The position numbers were made by a program, and so were the translations under genes. Positions 56,051 through 64,000 of a DNA stretch of 64,000 bases are shown piece after piece. Location: NCBI GenBank assembly GCA_022749755.1, contig CM040453.1, positions 18,981,368-19,045,367 of the forward strand, written 5' to 3'. Origin of the DNA: Azadirachta indica. Its lineage: Eukaryota; Streptophyta; Magnoliopsida; Sapindales; Meliaceae. Each line of letters begins with the position of its first letter. Within the stretch, counting starts at the first letter, position 1. Under the pieces are notes generated by a model. It saw nothing but the letters and a program-made list of their open reading frames with translations, was not told the DNA's origin and did not search any database.

Positions 56051-59000
56051 ATAACATTGTGATCCCTAAGAAGGAAACAAAGATGACGGCTATTATGATG
56101 CGAACACTATTGATATCTAGTAGTTTGGACAATGAAGGAAAGAAAGGAGAGTTTTGAGTCCTTACTATATTGCAACTAAAGATAATAACAAAGAAAATTG
56201 AGTTAGGGTAGGATATGAAAAAAGAAGAGCATCAAGAAAACCTCAGTCTGATTTCAATTAAAAAATCCAATTCTAATTTTAATTCGGTTAATATCAATTG
56301 ACCATATTGAACATTTTCATTTAGTCCCCTAATAGATCTAGCAAACTGCTCTAAAAGCCCTAAGTTTAACCAAGCACATACACACCTGAAGGTTAACTAA
56401 TTGAAAAATATTGTTTAACTGTACGAAAAATTATCATGGATATAATATATAAAATAATTTCGCTAAGGCCTAAATTTTATCAAAAAGTCTTGCAAAACCA
56501 TACTTATAGGTTTGAAATTGAAAATATTGTTGTGGTATGAAATTTCACAAACATTTGCAACCAGACTCGCACGCGTCAACTATGAAAGTTTACACTTTGA
56601 GCAAAAAAGACGCAAAACCATGTAGAATTCTTAGAAAGTAGATCATGAAATCACATTAAGGCCTAAATATTAGTAAAATCTTCAAGTAGAACTTGAAGGA
56701 GTAGATATGGACTGTGTTATTACCGAACCACTATAAATCTTGTGTTCATTTCTCTATCCCTTAAACTCCCATATTTATGTTTGGATTGAATTTGTGATTA
56801 TTTGGGTTAAAATCAAATTTGTTATAATTTGTTATTAAAAACTCAACTCACCCACCCTCTTGGATTGCCTAGTGTTATTTTAAACGTACTTAAGGATTTA
56901 TGTAAATTTTTAGGTTCAAAGGTCGTTAATTCATGAGTAAAGGGTTCACTTATCAAATATCCGCAAACTTAAATGTTTGCTTGTCTTCAACAAATAAAAT
57001 AATAAGACAGAAACTAAACAAAGAAGAGTGTGTGTAGCACACAAGCTATAGTGAGAAATGCAAATTTTGAGCACATACTTTTAGTTAAAAATCAAGCCTC
57101 ATAGATTAAGAAATGTAATAATCTTAGAAAAATTTCAAAATGTTAACATTTTGTTTGAAATTTCAACTTAAAAATCAAATGTCACTCTACTTAAGACCCT
57201 TTGTATAAGTGTGTGATTAGTCAATCATGGTCGACTGTCATTCAACTGGTATAGGTTTATGTGAATAACTAAGATGTGTTAGACTTATAAGTGAATTCCA
57301 TATGCTTGCTTTTCATTCCATTCTCCACTAATGAAGGTAAACACAACATTAAAGGATTTTAGGACTTTCTTAAGCTTGTAATGTTGGGCTAGGGGTAGGA
57401 TGATAGACAAAACAATCCTAAGCAAAAAAACCATTCTAGGACTTCATTGTTGAACCTTTTATTCTTTCCCAAGCAACACCTAATCTTCATAACTTTCTTC
57501 CTCTAATTACCTGTTTTTATCCAACCAAAATTATTCCTTATAAACATTAAAATTTACACCACCAAACTTGTTTCTTTGTGTGTGGGTATTATTCATTTAT
57601 TCATCAAGATAAGTTTTTTTCTTTATTTTTTTTTACTATTAACATTTCAAACTTCACCTATCTACCCATAATTTGATTATCTCTTTGTGGGTGCTGGACT
57701 AAGATGGACAAACTTTATTTAAAAGCTGGCTAAATTTGTGGGTGACAAAGAAAAAATAAGTAGATTTAAGCTCAATGGGTTGAACTAGGGTCAAATTGTT
57801 CTAGGTGGGCTTGAAAGGCTCAAATTGTCCAAAAATGGCCTAATTCATATTTTTAATGATTTATCCAATAGGATTTCGCCTTAAGTGGTAATCAAACAAG
57901 TTCTAGCATTCAATGAAGCCTTAACAACTCACATTATTCATATAAGCCTTCTCTAGGTTTCCAAAAAATCAAGTAATCATGACTACATGCTTAAATGAGT
58001 AACTAATCATAAAGTAAAGCAAATTTAACAACAAACCAAGCACACAAACTGGTTAATATTTATCATTTTCTAAAAAACTACACATTTATAATTAGAAGCA
58101 TATCATTGGCCTTTAAAAATTTAAAATCGAAACACAATTTATTCTACACAAAAGAAAAGTATTCAAAACTAACAAAAGAAGAAAAAAAATAAACATGGAC
58201 ACAAAAGCAAATAAAAGTTTTTTGGTGTGTGAAACAAATGAAGCTAAACATGATCAACACATCATTCCGTAAAAATAAATTCCTCCCCCAAACTTGCAAT
58301 AAACATTATCCTTAATATTTAATCATAAATAAAAAAATTCAAGGGAAAAGAGAATCATACCTAAGGGACCGATGTTAAATCTCACATTTCAATGATGGCC
58401 ATTAGTCACTTGTGGTGGAGGATGCTTCTCATTTGGTTAACAAGGTCTATCTGAGACTTGTAGAAATAGTGGAATTCCCATGTTGTAGTTGATGCTTTAA
58501 TGATATAATTCAAGAATGTTGTTGAAGTTAGCTTGGTATTGATGCATCAAAAATGTTGTTCTTGCATATCAATGACTCTCGCTTCAGCGGCATAGATAGT
58601 GTGACTTTGCTCCATTATTCTTTCTTATAATTTAGTGAAAGTCCATTGATTGGGACCTTCTTACGTTAAAAAGAAAGGACTAGCTTCCTGATTTTGGGCA
58701 GAGGCAGAGGAATTAGCATCTACCGATCAAGGTTTTGAGTTCAATGAAGTATTTCACAAAGTGCTAGAAGGTATTGAGGTGTTATGCTTTACATTGGTCC
58801 TCTAGTTGTCTATAGACAAGGTAGTGGGCTAGAGGTGGTACTTGAATATCTCTATCAACAATAAACCCTAAACCCCAAAAAGTTACAACCACAGTTGGCC
58901 CAATAGGTGAATATCGATATAAAATTGTGATCAATTGCTGCTTTTAGATCTAATGTATACTTTATTTCGTCAATCCTCACACCCACCTTCTAGCATAAAA

Positions 59001-59389
59001 TAGTGATAAGGCACGGCCACTTGTAGTCTTTGCTTTGATGGACTTGATCAAGTTTTCTCTAATCATCTTTTTGATGTCAAATTAAAGTGATTTTAAGTAG
59101 TCATCATCACATATATAAGTGATAAGTATGTAGAATATGCACTTATTGGTCGCTCTAGAACTTGAATTATTTTGTAAATCTTTAAGTTTGTTAATATTTG
59201 ATGAATTTTAGTGACTTTGTATAGAAAAAATAGAAAACGGTCATTCAAGATAAATTCGGCTCGAAAAAGAAATGTTAGAAAAGATGGGAAGGAAATAAGG
59301 ACCAAAATGCAAATTTTCTCGGCTCAAATTGGAAGAAAATCAAAATTTGAAGATTTTGGGCTACTTGTACGGCACGCTTACATTATGAC
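56051..59389. other. Repeat-like DNA between family L copies, no gene seen
   Basis: AT-rich sequence with only short frames. Phrases such as CTCCCCCAAACTTGCAATAA (about 58282) and GTGGAGGATGCTTCTC (about 58418) look like internal non-coding parts of large gypsy elements. No protein domain was recognised on either strand. Confidence 0.4.
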
Positions 59390-60390
59390 ATGGCATGGCT
59401 GCACTATGTAGCCAATAACATGGTGCAGCCACGCCACCCATCGAACTTCCATTGCGTCCTCGCGCGATTTTGAGCGCTTATTTACATCTTGGATAATCCT
59501 AGACGTTTTTAGGTCGTTAGATCATCATTTAATAGATTGATTTAGATGTCTTTTAGGTTTTTATGCTTTTGGGATGAATGGCCACCAGAACCAAGAAAGG
59601 AAAAGGGAATTTGGAAGAGAGAGAAGGTGAAGAACAAGGAGGGAATTTGGATAAGGAAGGGTGATTGATTTAAGTTGAAAGCTTTGGAAGAAGACTTGAA
59701 GGAGAATCATTGAAACCTTTATCTCTAGTCTAGTTTCCTAAACTCTATCATTTTCATTTTGTATTTTATTTGAACTTTATTTGTTGAATTTAAAGATTAT
59801 GGAATATATGATGATTTTGATGTTAATATTTGATATGTTCGGTTAGATATCTTAATTTAGGGTCTTGATGTAACTTATCCAAATTATGTTTTAATCAATT
59901 GGCATTTTATTAGTGTTATCATGGTTTGATTCATTTGTGTTTACCTTTCCCAATGTTTCTAATTTTTTATTTAATGAATTAGATAATTGAAAATGAATAA
60001 ATTAACTCTTGAGAAATCAACTACCCAGATAATCTAATCAAACACTTAAGATTTTAAGAGACTAGGAGGTAATTGAGTTTTAAATGCTGAATAATTTGGT
60101 GCTTAATGATCATATAATTAATTGAGCTAGATAGAGATATCAACTTATTTAGTTATACATAAAACCTTGGTTGACACTAGGGAGAGGTATTAAGGTTAAT
60201 TTTCATCTTGTGATTAGTGAATTAAACTAAAACACATTAATAATGGCCAATTAGGAAGAACATAGAGATAAATAAGTGGAATCAAGGCCCTAAAACTTTT
60301 ATCCTTGCATATTTCATTCATTCACTAACACTTTTTAATTCAATTTCTATTTGTCTTTTAGTTAATTCAATTTCTAATTATCATGTTCCC
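59390..60390 (+). repeat. Family L, copy B (no internal insertion)
   Basis: It runs through the position where copy A carries the gag-protease element, so it serves as an empty-site comparison. It is cut off on the right where the MULE transposase begins. Confidence 0.6.
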
Positions 60391-60397
60391 AGATGCT

Positions 60398-62118
60398 ATG
60401 TCGAGTTCAATAGATGGTAATGTCTACGTGGGGTAGATTTTTAGAACAAAGGAGTTACGACATGATTTAAGTATTATAGCGTTGAGGAGGCGTTTTCAGT
60501 TCATCATTCATCGACCAACAAAGACACGTTTTGAGGTAAACTGTGTTGTAGATGGATGTAAATGGCGGATGCGTGCTATAATTAATGACGAAACTAATGG
60601 GTACTTCTGCGTAACAAGAATTGTGGTTGTGCACACATGCCGAAGTGATCAAATGCAAGATGGCCATCGACAAGCTAGTAGCCAACTAATTGGTGAACAT
60701 GTCTTGAGCAAATTCCAAGACCCTAACAGAATTTATACACAAAAAAATATTCGAGACAACATACATAATGATTATGGGGTGCTTGTATCTTATAGGAAGG
60801 CATGGTTGGCAAAAGAAGAAGCGCGTCGATCAGTGAACGGAGACTCAGTTGAGTCATTTAAAGTACTCTCTCAACTTTATCATGTGTTACAAGAGACAAA
60901 CCCAGGAACAATCACACATATTGAAAAAGACAACGAGGATCATTTCTTGTACTTCTTCGTAGCCTTTGGTGCATCTGTCCGAGGGTTTCATGGAGCCATT
61001 TGTCTGGTAATTGCTCTTGACGATACCTTTCTAAAAAAGACCTATCGGGGAATTTTGTTTTTGGCAGCTGCTGTCGACAGAAATAATCACATATATCCTG
61101 TGGCATTTGGAATTGGAGATTTTGAGAATAACGCATCTTGAGAATGATTTTTGTCAAAACTCCGTGAAGCAATTGGCCTAACATTAGATTTATTTTTTGT
61201 TTCGGATCGACAAAATAGCATTGAGAAAGGCATAGCTACAGTTTTCTCGGATGCATATCACAGCTTTTGTACTTATCATATTCATGAAAACATTAAGGCA
61301 AAGTTGAGAATGAGGGAGAAAAAGTCAGAGACGTTCTTCCCTGGGTATTACAGTGCTGCTAAAGCTTATACATTTGCTGAGTTCACTGATCGGATGGATA
61401 AGTTAAAAGGGTATACATCTAGCAGTGGCAAACTACCTAAAGAATGAAGTGGGTTTTCATTGATGGGGATAGAGCACATTTTTCAAAGCGACGATGTGAC
61501 ACATTGACTACCAATATAGCCGAGAATATGAATGTACTATTGATGGATACATAGACGCTCCCAATTATAGCATTGTTGAATTGAATTTGATCAGTAATGT
61601 AAGGGTGGTTTTATGATAAGAGGGAAGAAGCTGCAAAATGTGAACTACAAACCCTTTCCCGATGGGCTCAAGCCAATTTTGAATTTCAGGTGAACAGTGT
61701 GAGACAAGAAGATGTGGTGGATTTACGCGCAAAAAGTTGCACATGCCGACTATTTGATCTAATGCAATTACCTTACCCATATGCACTTGCAGCAACCCGT
61801 TTTATTAGAGGACAATATAACAACCTTTGCTCCTACTATTATATGAATGGCGCACTTGTGTTGGCCTACACAGAGAATATATATCATGTAGGTAATCAGC
61901 TTGATTGGGTTATTTTCGATGATGTTCAGAATATAATCATTAAGCCGCCTTGAGGGAGAGTACCGACAGGTCGACCAAGAAAATAACGTATTCCTTCTAC
62001 AGGTGAAAACATGGTTAAAAAAACATGCTCACGCTGCAAGGAAGTTGGCCACAATGGTGCGACGTGTCGGAATCCAATCCGTTTGGACTACTATGATAAT
62101 ATTATTTATTTTTTGTAA
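60398..62118 (+). pseudogene. MULE (MuDR-type) transposase pseudogene
   Basis: Mutator transposases cut and paste MULE transposons. The ATG at 60398 opens MSSSIDGNVYVG. Next is the Mutator/FAR1-like zinc domain (ELRHDLSIIALRRRFQFIIH, C...CKW...H). The catalytic domain contains VIALDDTFLKKTYRGILFLA, VDRNNHIYPVAFGIGDFENN and SDRQNSIEKGIATVF, then CTYHIHENIKAKLR. A SWIM-type finger follows (SCTCRLFDLMQLPYPYALAA; the second Cys and His are both Tyr). The C-terminus has a CCHC knuckle, CSRCKEVGHNGATC. Stops: 60434, 61139, 61145, 61552, 61582, 61588, 61600, 61951 and 61984. There is a 1-nt frameshift near 61446. About 570 residues with the usual domain order. A FAR1-type host gene is unlikely given this damage. 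Confidence 0.88.
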
Positions 62119-62330
62119 AGTCAAGATTATTAGTAATCTTATAATAAATGAAAATTTGATGTTGTATTATTAAAATAATTTTAATGCTTAAAAGACTTGT
62201 AATTAATACTATCATCATGTTGTTAGTTTTTGTTATCATAAAATGGATATTTTAGAATTATAATAATTTTTTACTAAAAAGTTTAATGTGTCACGATTTA
62301 TTCCATTAATTACAACAATATCAAAATTAG
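62119..62330. other. AT-rich spacer after the MULE pseudogene
   Basis: No gene and no clear terminal inverted repeat of the MULE are seen. Confidence 0.45.
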
Positions 62331-62334
62331 AAAT

Positions 62335-63415
62335 ATAAAAATTAGTAATAAGGAAATTTGGATACCCAAACTATTATTATTAATAAATTACTATTATTTT
62401 TATTAATTATTATTATTAATTATATTATTTTATTATTATTAGTTATTATTATTATATTAATAATTTATCATTACTATATTATTAATTGTTTAAAAATAAA
62501 AATAATTAATTAATAATAAAATAATATAATATAATTAAGGGTACCCGAAAAATATAGGTACTCGAAAATAGGACCCGAGAGGGTACCCCAAATTTCAGGT
62601 ACCTTATGTTTTTCGGATATCCGAAATTGAAATTTCCCAAAAATTATTTTAATTTAAAAATATCATACAAGTTATATCATTAATTACAATATCAAGATTA
62701 ATTACATACAAGTCCCAAACTCAAAACTATTATATTATTTAATAAATTACTATTACTTTTATTAATTATTATTATTAATTATATTATTTTATTATTTTTA
62801 GTTATTATTATATTTTTAATTTATTATTAATTGTTTAATAATAAAATAATTATTATTTTAATAATAAAAATAATTGAGAGTACCATTTTTGAGTACCTTC
62901 AATTTCGGGTACTCGAAAAATATAGCTAACCGAAAATGGGACCTGAGAAGGTACCCCAAATTTTGAGTACTTTATGTTTTTCGGGTACCCAAAATTGAAG
63001 GTGTCCGAAAATTATTTCAATTAAAAAATATCATACAAGTCATATGATTAATTATAATATCATAATTAATTACATATAGGTCCTAAACCCAAAAATATTA
63101 TATTATTAATAAATTACTATTACTTTTATTAATTCTTATTATTAATTATATTATTTTATTATTATTAGTTATTATTATTATTATATTATTAATTGTTTAA
63201 TAATAAAATAATTATTATTTTAATAATAAAAATAATTGAGGGTACTATTTTCGAGTATCCTCAATTTTGAGTACTCAAAAAATATAGGTAACTGAAAATG
63301 AGACTCGAGAGGGTACCCCAAATTTCAGGTACCTTATATTTTTTGGGTACCCGAAATTGAAGGTAGTCGAAAATTATTTTAATTTAAAAATATCATATAA
63401 GTCCTATAATTAATT
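62335..63415. repeat. Tandem array of three ~365-bp units with GGTACC-type palindromes
   Basis: The same landmark, a GAG-A-GGTACCCCAAATTT block, occurs at about 62577, 62945 and 63307 (spacing about 368 and 362 bp). Each unit has an AT-rich half (ATTATTATTAATTATATTAT) and a palindromic half with CGGGTACCCGAAA-like, TACTCGAAAAATATAG and GGACCCGAGAGGG-like motifs. The units differ by point changes. The third is truncated at about 63415. Confidence 0.85.
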
Positions 63416-64000
63416 ATAAAATCTCTCCTTAAAAAAAATATTTCTTGATAAAACTACATAACACTCTATATTGATTACATAAACCCCCCTATTTTAGGAA
63501 ATTTTTTAAAAATATAAATAAAAGAATATTTCTTTAAAATATCAACCTCACAAAAAAAGTAACAAACAATCCCACAGCATAATAATACACAAACTATCTC
63601 GACGTTAAAATTTCATATATACGAACATTTTAAGTATTATAATATCTATTTAAGTCCAATTTTTAGGGTAATGTGTTTTTAATCAAGGTTACCTAATATG
63701 AGTGCTCGTTTATCATTATGTAATTGGTTGGTTATCGCGAATTGGTAGTATTATCCTAAAAATTGTTGAAATATATTATTATTACTATGTCTCTCATTAA
63801 TTTTCTTTGTCCGGATATAATCATTCGAATATATTTTTACTTGATAATGTTCCATTAACACTATTTAGATTAATTTAATTTCGTAAAAATATAGATATTT
63901 TTATATACACATATTTGTCATGTATCATATTGATATTATCCTATAATAACTTGCCTACGAATAAATTTAGTGCAATCTTACACCTTAATAAGACACCGTG
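63416..64000. other. AT-rich DNA to the right edge, no gene seen
   Basis: Only very short frames are present. No repeat partner was recognised inside the window. Confidence 0.5.

Noticed and set aside
62335..63415. CRISPR-like or satellite-centromere interpretation of the 365-bp units
   Set aside because: There are only about three long diverged units and no spacer structure, and a CRISPR array is not expected in a plant nuclear genome.

Overview
This window is nuclear DNA of a flowering plant. The genes have GT-AG introns, plant-specific proteins are present (a plastid sigma factor and a BAHD acyltransferase), the intergenic DNA is very AT-rich, and plant transposon families (Ty3/gypsy, Copia-like, MULE, PIF/Harbinger, MITEs) are abundant. 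The protein sequences look like those of a woody eudicot, perhaps Sapindales/Citrus. That placement rests on recognition only and was not tested.

Layout: (1) 1-1100 holds the first exon of a minus-strand BAHD acyltransferase that runs off the left edge. (2) 1100-12500 is AT-rich intergenic DNA with two copies of a MITE family, a complete 2.07-kb non-autonomous Mutator-like element with TIRs and a 10-bp target duplication, a decayed duplicate of the BAHD 5' flank, and simple repeats. (3) 12500-34990 is the gene-rich core. It contains an 18-coding-exon YAK1/DYRK-type kinase (+; 942 aa, all exon phases close), plastid RNA polymerase sigma factor SIG1/SIGA (+; nine exons, with one missing base at the end of exon 7), and, convergent with SIG1, a spliceosome-disassembly G-patch protein of the TFIP11/NTR1/STIPL1 family (-; 868 aa). 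(4) 35000-60400 is a transposon graveyard. A Ty3/gypsy family occurs as three fragments in both orientations. A truncated Ty3/gypsy element (42635-47234, TSD CAATT) is nested in one of these fragments. There is a decayed PIF/Harbinger transposase, and a short gag-protease-only LTR element (52758-55378, TSD GTATG) is nested in another repeat that has an empty-site copy at 59390-60390. (5) 60398-62118 is a MULE transposase pseudogene. All of its nonsense codons can be explained by C-to-T or G-to-A changes. It is followed by three ~365-bp tandem repeats rich in GGTACC-type palindromes.

The four cellular genes do not form a pathway. YAK1 is a cytosolic/nuclear growth-control kinase, SIG1 acts in plastid transcription, STIPL1 acts in nuclear splicing, and the BAHD enzyme makes esters. 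I found no clearly new multi-gene system. The items most worth checking are the SIG1 frameshift, the datable nested insertions, the gag-protease-only retrotransposon, the Mutator-like element with 31-bp subterminal repeats, and the decay pattern of the MULE transposase.
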